From an uncultured Flavobacteriaceae bacterium (GTDB lineage Bacteria; Bacteroidota; Bacteroidia; Flavobacteriales; Flavobacteriaceae), in contig CALGUD010000010.1 of assembly GCA_937901915.1 (NCBI GenBank), forward strand, positions 1 through 55,179: 55,179 bases of DNA, read 5' to 3'. A program made the position numbers and the translations under genes. The notes beneath the pieces are model-generated. The model did not search any database, was not told where the DNA came from, and was given only the letters and a program-made list of their open reading frames with translations. Every line of letters begins with the position of its first letter. Position 1 is the stretch's first letter. Below, one piece after another: positions 22,967 to 31,555 of this stretch.

Positions 22967-25414
22967 TTAAAGAATTCCACCCTCACCCTGTTTAATATTG
23001 TCATCTCTGTTTTTACGTTTTACCGCCCTGTTTTTACCGCTACCAAAACGATATGAAAGGCCTATGTAAGCGGTTTGACTCTCCCAGTTAAAATCGCCAT
23101 ATTGTCTGTAGGGGCTCTCTCCTTCAAAAGCAAACTGCATGGTATTAAAAATATCATTATAATTAAAACTTATGGTTCCTTTCCCCTGGGCAAAGTTGTA
23201 GCGTGCACCTGTGTTTAAAAAGTACATGGGCTTTCTATTCATCTGGATACCGTCGGAAGCTCCCCTGTACATTCCAAACATAGATAATGTAAGATTCTTT
23301 GTTACAGTAAAATTATTGTTAAATCTTACATTCCATATAATATTATCCACTTCAACTTCTTCAATAATAATATCATTTATTGTAGGATTTGTGACAGTAC
23401 GATCAATTCTTTCAGACAAACCTCTTTGTGTTTGCGAAAAGAGATCGAAACTTGTATTAAAGTTCCACCATTTAGTGGGACGGTAGTTGGATGAAACTTC
23501 CATTCCATACGCAGAAGTATTATCAAAATTATCAGATGTCATAATCATTTTATTCAGGTCCAGCCTGTCTACATACAAAGCCATATTAATTTCATCTTCA
23601 ATGAGTCTGTAAAAAACACCGGCTGTTAGACTACCGTTTTTAAGCCTTCTGGTATAATTAACTTCAACAGAATTAGTGAACTGTGGTAGCAGGTTAGGAT
23701 TTCCAAAAGATGATAGGAGGGGAGTGCTGAATTCCCTGATCGGGTTTACCTGCCCTAAACCTGGCCTGTCCACTCGCCGGCTCACACTTAATTGGTATTG
23801 ATTCTCTTCAGTGGGAGTGTAGGTTAAAAAACCGGAAGGATATACCTCAAAGTATTTATCTGTGAATGCCCTTACTGTATTTGTGTCTGCTTTTACTTCT
23901 ACGTTTTCCACGCGGGCACCTAATTGGTAACTCCATTTTTCAAAGTTCTGCCCAAAAGTTGCATAGGCAGAAAATATATCCATTTTATAAATAAAATCCT
24001 GATCCGGGGTAGGCCCTAACTCACCATTAGAGTTAAATGAAAGCCCGGTTGAACTATAGTCAATATCTGTTTTAAATAGTCTTGCTTCCAGTCCTAGCTC
24101 GAGCTTTGTTTTTTCAGAAAGCGGGTTAATGTAATCTAAGTTTGCAGTAAGTTGATCTCTCTCCGTATCAACAAAATCCTGGTAATCAGGAATTGCACTA
24201 CTTCCACTAAAATTGAAACTCGCATCCTCATCATTCGTGAATTGGTTGTAATCTACTTCCAGCTCTATATTATGGCCTTCTTTATTGAAATCTAATTTAT
24301 AGTCAAAGTTATACTGACTACTTTGGTTCGCATTGGTATCATTGAAAAGCTGATAGCTATTACGGGAAGGGTCATCATAATAAAGAACTGAATTATCGCC
24401 CAAACTTTTACCGTCAAATATATTCTGATTAGTGAAGAATGAAATCGTATTTTTATCATTTATATAATAATCCACTCCTATTTTATAGAGATGCGATTTG
24501 TTGTTATTATTAAAATCAAAAAACTGTTCGGAGTTTTCATCTTCTCTCAATATATGCCCGTAATTAATATATTTTCCTATATTATTTCCATAATTCCCAT
24601 ACAAGTTTAGTTTTCCGTTGCGGTAGTTCATATCTATAGAACTATTAAATTTAGCTTCTATATCATGTGTTAGTCCCACATTTACATTTCCATTAAACCC
24701 AATGTTTGCATTTTTGTGCAAAACAATGTTAATGATTCCACTCATTCCTTCGGGGTTATACTTGGCAGAAGGATTAGTAATGAGTTCTATGCTTTTTATT
24801 GAAGTTGAAGGGATTTGTTTTAACAACTGGCCTACAGGTACATTAGATAGTTTACCATCTACCATCACACGTACATTTTCATTGCCTCGCATGCTAATAT
24901 TCCCTGTTTGCTGATCTACACTTACAGACGGAACGTTATTCATAATATCAGATGCAGATGCCCCGGCAGTGGTAAGGTCCTTCCCGACATTAATAACTTT
25001 GCGGTCAATACGCTGTTCTATAGTAGTCCGTTCTCCAACTACTTCTACCCCTTCCAGGGTTTCTACATTCTCTTCGAGGGCAATGGTCCCTAAATCTACT
25101 TTTCTATTTCCGGATGAAATGTTAATTTCTTTTCTGTAGGTTTTATAACCAATAAACTGTGCTTCAAAAATCACTGTGCCCTCTGGTACATCAGTTATTT
25201 CAAATGCACCTGAGTCATCCGTAATACCCCCGGTTATTGTTGATCCATCTTCTTTAGATTTAATAATTACTGAAGCATACGGTACCGGTTCTTTTAAAAC
25301 CTGGTCAATAATTTTTCCTGTGATTGTTCCAATTTTAGCCGATGGAGGCGGAGCAGATTGTGCGATAATTAATGATGAAAAAAATAAAGCGCAAAGAGTT
25401 AATAACTGTTTCAT
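22967..25414 (-). CDS. TonB-dependent receptor-like outer-membrane barrel protein
   Basis: This gene encodes 815 residues. Signal peptide (to about residue 20), then a carboxypeptidase-regulatory-like beta sandwich (about 28-115, GKIIDQVLKEPVPYASVII... GTVIFEAQFIGYKTY). A plug domain follows (about 125-240, SASDIMNNVPSVSVDQQTG, MVDGKLSNVPVGQLLKQIP, NPSAKYNPEGMSGIINIV). The rest is a barrel of the 'outer membrane protein beta-barrel' type, ending in YIGLSYRFGSG and a basic tail. The family imports an unknown substrate or acts in cell-envelope processes. No SusD partner is adjacent, which argues against a glycan-utilisation locus. Confidence 0.85.
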   Translation of the reverse strand: MKQLLTLCALFFSSLIIAQSAPPPSAKIGTITGKIIDQVLKEPVPYASVIIKSKEDGSTITGGITDDSGAFEITDVPEGTVIFEAQFIGYKTYRKEINISSGNRKVDLGTIALEENVETLEGVEVVGERTTIEQRIDRKVINVGKDLTTAGASASDIMNNVPSVSVDQQTGNISMRGNENVRVMVDGKLSNVPVGQLLKQIPSTSIKSIELITNPSAKYNPEGMSGIINIVLHKNANIGFNGNVNVGLTHDIEAKFNSSIDMNYRNGKLNLYGNYGNNIGKYINYGHILREDENSEQFFDFNNNNKSHLYKIGVDYYINDKNTISFFTNQNIFDGKSLGDNSVLYYDDPSRNSYQLFNDTNANQSSQYNFDYKLDFNKEGHNIELEVDYNQFTNDEDASFNFSGSSAIPDYQDFVDTERDQLTANLDYINPLSEKTKLELGLEARLFKTDIDYSSTGLSFNSNGELGPTPDQDFIYKMDIFSAYATFGQNFEKWSYQLGARVENVEVKADTNTVRAFTDKYFEVYPSGFLTYTPTEENQYQLSVSRRVDRPGLGQVNPIREFSTPLLSSFGNPNLLPQFTNSVEVNYTRRLKNGSLTAGVFYRLIEDEINMALYVDRLDLNKMIMTSDNFDNTSAYGMEVSSNYRPTKWWNFNTSFDLFSQTQRGLSERIDRTVTNPTINDIIIEEVEVDNIIWNVRFNNNFTVTKNLTLSMFGMYRGASDGIQMNRKPMYFLNTGARYNFAQGKGTISFNYNDIFNTMQFAFEGESPYRQYGDFNWESQTAYIGLSYRFGSGKNRAVKRKNRDDNIKQGEGGIL

Positions 25415-25549
25415 TTTTAGATTGATGTTTTTATGCCTTTCTTCAAGCAGGTTGTTGAATAATTTTATTATGCTTACTTGACGCGGGCAATTTATAATTG
25501 TTACAGCTTTAACTATTAATTAACAGATCCTTTTTTAGATTTAAAGTCG

Positions 25550-25576
25550 TTGAATTTATTGTGAACCTTATCTTTG
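25550..25576 (+). promoter_or_regulatory. Flavobacterial-type promoter for the CoA-binding gene
   Basis: TTG (25550-25552) and TATCTTTG (25569-25576) are separated by 16 bp and lie 12 bp before the ATG at 25589. TAnnTTTG is the -7 box used by the Bacteroidetes primary sigma factor. The spacing is at the short end of the usual range. Confidence 0.5.
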
Positions 25577-25588
25577 TAAAAAAAGTAC

Positions 25589-25957
25589 ATGAAGGATACA
25601 GCGTTAGTTTTTGGTGCATCATTAAAGCCACAGAGGTATAGTAATTTAGCTATTAACCGGTTGGTAGATCATAATATTCCGGTAGTAGCTTTTGGTTTAA
25701 ATAAAGGGGCTGTAGCAGGTGTTTCTATTGATACTGAACTTAAAAATTATGAGGATATAGATACAGTAACTTTATATATGAACCCTAAACGCCAGGCTGA
25801 GTTCTATGAATATATAGTTTCACTAAAACCTAACAGAGTTATTTTTAACCCGGGTACTGAAAATCCGGAGTTTTATAAGATTTTAAAAGAAAATAACATT
25901 TATGTTGAGGTTGCCTGTACTTTAGTTTTGCTTGCTACGAATCAATACAAGTCCTAA
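25589..25957 (+). CDS. CoA-binding domain protein
   Basis: This gene encodes 122 residues forming one Rossmann-like CoA-binding domain: VFGASLKPQRYSNLAINRL at the nucleotide loop (about 8-26), then VVAFGLNKG and the IFNPGTENPEF loop near 90-100, ending in VEVACTLVLL. It matches the small single-domain YccU-like family, related to succinyl-CoA synthetase alpha. The physiological role of this family is not established. Its last 36 bp overlap the 3' end of the symporter gene on the other strand. Confidence 0.8.
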   Translation: MKDTALVFGASLKPQRYSNLAINRLVDHNIPVVAFGLNKGAVAGVSIDTELKNYEDIDTVTLYMNPKRQAEFYEYIVSLKPNRVIFNPGTENPEFYKILKENNIYVEVACTLVLLATNQYKS

Positions 25958-27367
25958 GAAAGTGAGTAGGCCGTTTAGTATAAGTACAAAGAATCCAAAT
26001 TCAAAGTCAAACCATTTTTCACTATAAAAACTTATTAAGTAGGATAATACAGGCGAGAGGATAGCAATTAACGGCACCAACTTATCTTTTATTTTCCACT
26101 TTGTAAACAACCCGAATGAATACAATCCCAGTAAAGGGCCATAGGTATAGCCTGCAAACACAAAAAGCTTTGCAATTACACTTTCATCTTTTATAATATA
26201 TTTAAAAGCTATAATAACCAGGATAAGAATAAATGAAATCAATATATGAATCCTCTTCCTTATTTGTATCTGTTGTACTTCAGTATAGTTCTTTTCTATT
26301 TGTAAAATATCTACACTAAATGAAGTAGTTAATGATGTTAAGGCACTATCTGCACTACTATATGCAGCTGCAATTAGTCCTATGAGAAAGAAAACAAAAA
26401 CTCCTGTTCCCAGGTAATTTTTAGATAATACTGCAAAAAGATCATCCCCATGTGCATCGATTCCATTTTCCCTGGCATACATAGTTAATAATAACCCCAA
26501 ACATAAAAAAACAAAGACTACAAGGGTTTGTACCAGTGTAAACCAAAACATATTTTTTTGGGCATCTTTAAGGGATTTGCATGTTAAATTTTTCTGCATC
26601 ATGTCCTGGTCCAGCCCGGTCATCACCACTGCAATAAATGCACCTGAAATAAATTGTTTCCAAAAATAATTGCTGCTTTTATAGTCATCAAAGAAGAAAG
26701 TTCTTGACAATGAACTGTCCGAAATATAGCTTATTAAGCTACCGTCACCTATGTTTAAACTTTGGTGTACCTGGTAAATACCTACTCCAACAGCAATCAG
26801 CATAAAAAGAGTTTGGAAGGTGTCTGTCCATACAATAGTTTTTATGCCACTTTTAAAAGTATACAACCATATAAGGAGAATCGTGATGGTTACAGTTACC
26901 CAAAAAGGTATACCCATTTCATCAAACATGATTACCTGCAACACATTGGCAACTAAAAACAATCGGAAACTGGCACCGACTATCCTGGACAATAAGAAAA
27001 AAGAAGCTCCAGTTTTATAACTGTAATTTCCAAACCGCTGATCTAAATATGTATAAATTGAAGTAAGGTTCAGCCTGTAATACAGAGGGAGTAAAACAAG
27101 CCCGATAATGCCATATCCGATGATATAGCCCAAAACTACCTGCATATAGCTAAACTGTGAAGCCTCTACCCATCCGGGAACTGAAATAAAAGTAACTCCT
27201 GATAGGGAGGCACCTATCATTCCAAATGCAACTACATACCATGGAGATTGTCTTTTTGCCTTAAAAAAGGTGTCATTGCTCTCTTTCTCCTTGCCTGTTA
27301 AAAAAGAAATTAAAATCAGTAGCCCAAAGTAACTGGCAATTATTAAAAGAATATGGATTGGTTGCAT
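25922..27367 (-). CDS. Sodium:solute symporter family protein
   Basis: This gene encodes 481 residues, with about 13 transmembrane helices through most of its length. SSS-family features include FFKAKRQSPWYVVAFGMIGASLSGVTFISVPGW (about 34-66), with the conserved Gly/Ser-rich first core helix, and GLDQDMMQKNLTCKSLKDAQ (about 247-266), the loop seen in this family. It also has a Ser-rich sodium-site helix, AAAYSSADSALTSLTTSF (about 337-354). It would import a solute, such as a sugar, amino acid or sialic acid, with Na+; the substrate is not predictable here. It overlaps the convergent CoA-binding gene by 36 bp at its 3' end. Confidence 0.87.
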   Translation of the reverse strand: MQPIHILLIIASYFGLLILISFLTGKEKESNDTFFKAKRQSPWYVVAFGMIGASLSGVTFISVPGWVEASQFSYMQVVLGYIIGYGIIGLVLLPLYYRLNLTSIYTYLDQRFGNYSYKTGASFFLLSRIVGASFRLFLVANVLQVIMFDEMGIPFWVTVTITILLIWLYTFKSGIKTIVWTDTFQTLFMLIAVGVGIYQVHQSLNIGDGSLISYISDSSLSRTFFFDDYKSSNYFWKQFISGAFIAVVMTGLDQDMMQKNLTCKSLKDAQKNMFWFTLVQTLVVFVFLCLGLLLTMYARENGIDAHGDDLFAVLSKNYLGTGVFVFFLIGLIAAAYSSADSALTSLTTSFSVDILQIEKNYTEVQQIQIRKRIHILISFILILVIIAFKYIIKDESVIAKLFVFAGYTYGPLLGLYSFGLFTKWKIKDKLVPLIAILSPVLSYLISFYSEKWFDFEFGFFVLILNGLLTFLGLVLIRSKQN

Positions 27368-27470
27368 AAATGATTTATCTAATTTTCAGGTTAAGGGTAA
27401 ATCTTAATTTCATCAGCAAAATACAAATTAAAATACTTTATACTAAAACTAAAATTGTAATTTCGTAATC

Positions 27471-28091
27471 ATGGAATTTTCATCAAAATTACTTGAAAAT
27501 GCTGTATATGAAGTTTCTCAATTACCAGGAATAGGTAAACGAACAGCTTTGCGTCTGGTATTGCACCTTTTGCGGCAGCCAAAAGAGCAGACCCGACACC
27601 TCTCATTGGCTTTAACGAATCTAAGGGAAGAAATTAAACATTGTAAGGAGTGTAACAATATTTCGGACCTTGAAGTTTGTGAAATATGTGCGAATCCCAA
27701 GCGTAATGAATCCCTGGTTTGTGTGGTTGAGGATATACGAGATGTTATGGCAATTGAAAACACATCCCAATTTAAAGGAAGATATCATGTTTTAGGAGGT
27801 AAAATATCACCAATGGATGGAATTGGCCCTCATGACCTCAATATTTTGCCCCTTATAGAAAAAGTAAAAAACGGTACTATACAGGAAGTCATTTTTGCTT
27901 TGAGTTCAACCATGGAAGGTGATACCACTAACTTTTATATTTATAAACAAATAGAGTCATCTAAAATTATGATTTCAACAATTGCACGAGGTATTTCGGT
28001 TGGTGATGAGTTGGAATATGCCGATGAAATAACATTAGGAAGGAGTATTCTTAATCGTATTCCTTTTGAAAATTCGCTAAAAAATTCTTAG
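27471..28091 (+). CDS. recR: Recombination protein RecR
   Basis: This gene encodes 206 residues, matching the family. N-terminal helix-hairpin-helix (LPGIGKRTALRLVLHLL, about 18-34), then a zinc-binding C4 motif (CKECNNISDLEVCEIC, about 57-72), and a Toprim domain starting VCVVEDIRDVMAIE (about 83-96) with GGKISPMDGIGP. RecR acts with RecO and RecF to load RecA at single-strand gaps. It has its own upstream region and diverges from the symporter gene. Confidence 0.97.
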   Translation: MEFSSKLLENAVYEVSQLPGIGKRTALRLVLHLLRQPKEQTRHLSLALTNLREEIKHCKECNNISDLEVCEICANPKRNESLVCVVEDIRDVMAIENTSQFKGRYHVLGGKISPMDGIGPHDLNILPLIEKVKNGTIQEVIFALSSTMEGDTTNFYIYKQIESSKIMISTIARGISVGDELEYADEITLGRSILNRIPFENSLKNS

Positions 28092-28299
28092 ATCCCCTGA
28101 TTATTTTAGTTAAAAAGAAAAGGATTTTCATAACTGTCTTATTTAAAACATTAAAATTTGAAATAGGTAATAAACATAGTGACAGTAGGGGGAGTATATA
28201 ATTTTTAAAATAAATTTTATTGTAGAATTACTAAAAAAAGAAGGTTTTTTTAGTTAATTTCGCAAACTGATAACCACAAAATATCATTCAGGTATAAAA

Positions 28300-29697
28300 A
28301 TGGCAAAAATTGAACTAAAATTACCACCAATGGGTGAAAGTGTTGCAGAAGCAACCTTAACATCGTGGTTAAAAAATGTAGGCGATACTGTTGAAGCAGA
28401 TGAGGCTATTTTAGAAGTAGCTACTGATAAAGTTGATTCTGAAGTGCCTAGTGAGGTTGATGGAGTTTTAGTTGAAAAGTTTTTTGATGTTGACGATGTA
28501 GTTAAAGTAGGGGAGGTATTAGCCATTATTGAAACGAACGGAGAATATAAGCCCGTTATAGAAGAAGAGAAAACATCACAGAAAGAAGATGAATCTCAAA
28601 TTGAAGAGGTTGAACAAAAAGAAGAAGATATACCGGAAGAGGTATTGGCTAAAGTAGAAGAAACTTTTGAAAAAGCAAAGAAAGTGACCCATACACCTAC
28701 TCAGGATTTCTCGTCTTCCGAACGATTTTATTCCCCTCTTGTTAGAAATATAGCAAATGAAGAAGGTATTTCTATAGAGGAGTTAGATAGCATAAAAGGT
28801 ACCGGAAAGGAAAATCGGGTAACTAAAGATGATATTTTGTTCTACATTAAAAATAGAGATAAAAGTGCTTCATCTCAAAAAGAAGTTACACACACAACTG
28901 GTTCAGGAAAACCTGAAGAAAAAGAGCCGGTTTATACACCACCCCTTTCCTATAAATCATCAACTCCACAGGTAACCCCATCTTCATCTGAAGACGAAAT
29001 TATTGAGTTGTCGCGCATGGGTAAACTTATCTTTCATCATATGCGTTCGAGTATAGACACATCTGTGCATGTTCAAAGTTTTATTGAAGTAGATGTTACA
29101 AATGTTGTTAATTGGAGAAATAAGGTAAAGAAAGGTTTTGAAGACAGGGAAGGTGAAAAACTAACCTTTACGCCCATTTTTATTGAGGTAATTGCCAAAG
29201 CCCTTAAAGATTATCCCCTGGTAAATGCTGCTGTTGATGGAGAAAAAGTTATAAAAAGAAGAAATATAAACATCGGAATGGCAGCTGCCTTGCCGGATGG
29301 TAATTTAATTGTTCCTGTTATAAAAAACGCGGACCAGTTAAATCTTGTTGGTATGGCAAAAACAGTAAACGACCTGGCAAACCGGGCTCGTTTAAATCAG
29401 CTGAAGCCTGATGAGGTTAAAGAAGGTACATATACGGTTACAAATATAGGTTCATTCGGAAGTGTTTTTGGAACCCCTATCATCAATCAGCCACAGGTAG
29501 GTATTTTAGCCTTGGGAGCTATCCGAAAAGTACCTGCCGTAATTGAAGCGGCCGAAGGCGATTTTATAGGGATACGGCATAAAATGTACCTTACTCACAG
29601 CTATGATCACAGAGTTGTGAATGGTGCAATGGGTGGACTTTTTGTAAAAAGAGTTGCAGAATACCTAGAAGGTTGGCACAATAATAGAGAAATTTAA
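28300..29697 (+). CDS. Dihydrolipoamide acyltransferase (E2 of a 2-oxo acid dehydrogenase)
   Basis: This gene encodes 465 residues. One lipoyl domain (1-80; lipoyl Lys44 in EVATDKVDSEV), a long acidic linker, a peripheral-subunit-binding domain (about 145-188, SPLVRNIANEEGISIEELDSI), then the catalytic acetyltransferase domain. The usual catalytic motif H-x-x-x-D-G appears here as SYDHRVVNGAMGG, with Asn in place of Asp. A single lipoyl domain and the VHVQSFIEVDVTN opening fit the branched-chain or 2-oxoglutarate type rather than PDH. The E1 and E3 genes are not adjacent. The 208 bp upstream hold nothing recognised. Confidence 0.88.
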   Translation: MAKIELKLPPMGESVAEATLTSWLKNVGDTVEADEAILEVATDKVDSEVPSEVDGVLVEKFFDVDDVVKVGEVLAIIETNGEYKPVIEEEKTSQKEDESQIEEVEQKEEDIPEEVLAKVEETFEKAKKVTHTPTQDFSSSERFYSPLVRNIANEEGISIEELDSIKGTGKENRVTKDDILFYIKNRDKSASSQKEVTHTTGSGKPEEKEPVYTPPLSYKSSTPQVTPSSSEDEIIELSRMGKLIFHHMRSSIDTSVHVQSFIEVDVTNVVNWRNKVKKGFEDREGEKLTFTPIFIEVIAKALKDYPLVNAAVDGEKVIKRRNINIGMAAALPDGNLIVPVIKNADQLNLVGMAKTVNDLANRARLNQLKPDEVKEGTYTVTNIGSFGSVFGTPIINQPQVGILALGAIRKVPAVIEAAEGDFIGIRHKMYLTHSYDHRVVNGAMGGLFVKRVAEYLEGWHNNREI

Positions 29698-29785
29698 GAG
29701 TTTAATATTACATTACGCCTCCCGGTCTTTTCATGTTTATCTATTATGCTTTTTTTTTATTTTAATTATTTAAATATAACCAAGT

Positions 29786-30562
29786 TTGAAATTAAGCTTA
29801 ACAAGACCAATTTGTTTTTTTGACCTAGAAACTACAGGCACGAATGTAGCAAAAGACAGAATAGTAGAAATATCTGTGCTTAAAGTGTATCCAAATGGAA
29901 ATAAGGAAAGTAAAACGTGGCTGGTAAATCCTGAAATGCCTATTCCAAAAGAATCAAGTGAAATACATGGAATAACAGATGAAAAGGTAGCCAATGAGCC
30001 TACTTTTAAAGAACTCTCCAAAGAGATACATACGTTAATAAAAGATAGCGACCTTGCAGGATTTAATTCAGACAGGTTTGATATTCCGCTTCTGGCCGAA
30101 GAAATGCTCCGGGCAGAAATAGATTTTGATATGAAAAACCGGCTCTCAGTTGATGTCCAGACCATCTTTCACAAAATGGAAAAGAGAACTCTGGCTGCAG
30201 CATATAAGTTTTATTGTAAAAAGGAACTGGACAATGCCCATAGCGCGGAAGCCGATACATTAGCTACATACGAAGTGCTGGAGTCTCAATTAGACCGATA
30301 TAACGAATTAGAGGGGAATGTAAAGTTTTTATCAGAGTTTACTACAAGAAAACAATGTGCAGATTTTGCAGGGTTTATAATTTTTGATGAAGATGGCGAT
30401 GAAGCTTTTTCTTTTGGAAAACATAAGGGGAAAAAAGTTGAGGTGGTTTTGGAAGAAGAACCAGGGTATTCAGGATGGATACTCAATGCAGATTTTCCTT
30501 TATATACTAAAAAAGTGTTAACAAGCATTAAACTAAGAAAGCTTAATAATAAATTAATATAA
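29786..30562 (+). CDS. DnaQ-type 3'-5' exonuclease
   Basis: This gene encodes 258 residues from a TTG start at 29786; no ATG lies early enough to keep exonuclease motif I. DEDDh catalytic residues are visible: ICFFDLETTGTN (ExoI, Asp and Glu about 13-15), GFNSDRFDIPLL (ExoII, about 92-103) and AHSAEADTLATY (ExoIII, His and Asp about 151-156). The C-terminal part (about 195-258: CADFAGFIIFDEDGDEAFSFGKHKGKKV) is an extra domain seen in Bacteroidetes homologues of DNA polymerase III epsilon. It is probably a proofreading or repair exonuclease. The following genes lie close on the same strand. Confidence 0.87.
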   Translation: MKLSLTRPICFFDLETTGTNVAKDRIVEISVLKVYPNGNKESKTWLVNPEMPIPKESSEIHGITDEKVANEPTFKELSKEIHTLIKDSDLAGFNSDRFDIPLLAEEMLRAEIDFDMKNRLSVDVQTIFHKMEKRTLAAAYKFYCKKELDNAHSAEADTLATYEVLESQLDRYNELEGNVKFLSEFTTRKQCADFAGFIIFDEDGDEAFSFGKHKGKKVEVVLEEEPGYSGWILNADFPLYTKKVLTSIKLRKLNNKLI

Positions 30563-30602
30563 ATTAAACTATCAGATTAAATTTTAAACCACCCTTAGTT
30601 AA

Positions 30603-31214
30603 ATGAAGATTATTTGTATAGGAAGAAATTATACGGATCATATTAAAGAATTATTAAATGAAAAGCCTGTTGAGCCTGTTGTCTTTATAAAACCCGACAC
30701 AGCAGTTCTCCATACAGAACAAGATTTTTTTATACCCGGGTTTACACAAAATGTACATCATGAAGTTGAGGTTTTGGTAAAGATTAGCAAAGTCGGAAAA
30801 CATATTGAAGAAAAATTTGCCCATAAATATTATGAAGAAATTGGCTTGGGAATAGATTTTACTGCCAGGGATATGCAGGAGAAGCTTCGTGAAAAAGGAT
30901 TGCCATGGGAAAAGGCCAAAGCTTTTGATAACTCCGCCCTCATAGGTAATTTTCTTCCTAAACACGAATTTTCAGATCTGAACAACATAAATTTTAATTT
31001 AACCAGAAATGGGGAAATTGCACAAAGGGGAAATACGAGTCACATGCTCTGGAAGATTAATGAACTGATTGCGTATATTTCTACCTATTTTACCTTAAAA
31101 CAAGGCGATATTATTTTTACAGGAACACCTGCAGGGGTTAGTAAAGTTAATACCGGAGATTATTTGGAAGGATTTATTGAGAACAAAAAGCTATTGGCTA
31201 TAAATATTAAATAA
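30603..31214 (+). CDS. Fumarylacetoacetate hydrolase family protein
   Basis: This gene encodes 203 residues with the FAH catalytic core. MKIICIGRNYTDH at the N-terminus, FIKPDTAVL, metal ligands in HHEVEVLVKI (about 55-64, Glu-x-Glu) and GIDFTARDMQ (about 88-97, Asp), catalytic Lys in WEKAKAFDNSA, and the closing TGTPAGVSKVNTGD loop. Members hydrolyse C-C bonds of acylpyruvates or decarboxylate oxaloacetate, using Mg. The short length suggests the acylpyruvase (FAHD1/YcgM) branch. The Hpt gene starts 2 bp downstream. Confidence 0.9.
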   Translation: MKIICIGRNYTDHIKELLNEKPVEPVVFIKPDTAVLHTEQDFFIPGFTQNVHHEVEVLVKISKVGKHIEEKFAHKYYEEIGLGIDFTARDMQEKLREKGLPWEKAKAFDNSALIGNFLPKHEFSDLNNINFNLTRNGEIAQRGNTSHMLWKINELIAYISTYFTLKQGDIIFTGTPAGVSKVNTGDYLEGFIENKKLLAINIK

Positions 31215-31216
31215 GA

Positions 31217-31555
31217 ATGAATTATACTTTAGATAAAGTAAGAAACCTTTCTGATGGCGATGAAGAATTTGTAAATTCTGTTATTACAGTTTTTATTGAG
31301 GAAACTCCTGAGGATGTAAAAAATCTTAAAAAATCTATTGAAGAAAAAGAATTTTTAAGAATATATCAGAATGCACATAAAATTAAATCCAATGTGGACC
31401 TTTTTGGTATGGACGAGGCCAAAAGTTTAATTTTAAGTATAGAAGCTGAGGCACAGAATAATAAAGATATTCACAAAATTGAAAGGGATTTTTCACAACT
31501 CGAAGATATTATAAATTTAACAATCATAGAACTTGAAGTTAAATACAAACTTTAA
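31217..31555 (+). CDS. Orphan histidine phosphotransfer (Hpt) protein
   Basis: This gene encodes 112 residues forming a single four-helix Hpt domain. The phosphorylatable His lies in IYQNAHKIKSNVDLFGM (about residue 56), with the typical H-K-x-K-S-N context. The N-terminal helices carry EEFVNSVITVFIEETPEDV. Hpt proteins pass phosphate between a hybrid kinase and a response regulator in a phosphorelay. No kinase or regulator is nearby, so the partners are encoded elsewhere. It sits 2 bp after the FAH gene and its stop overlaps the cinA start by 1 bp, so it is co-translated with metabolic genes. Confidence 0.85.
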   Translation: MNYTLDKVRNLSDGDEEFVNSVITVFIEETPEDVKNLKKSIEEKEFLRIYQNAHKIKSNVDLFGMDEAKSLILSIEAEAQNNKDIHKIERDFSQLEDIINLTIIELEVKYKL

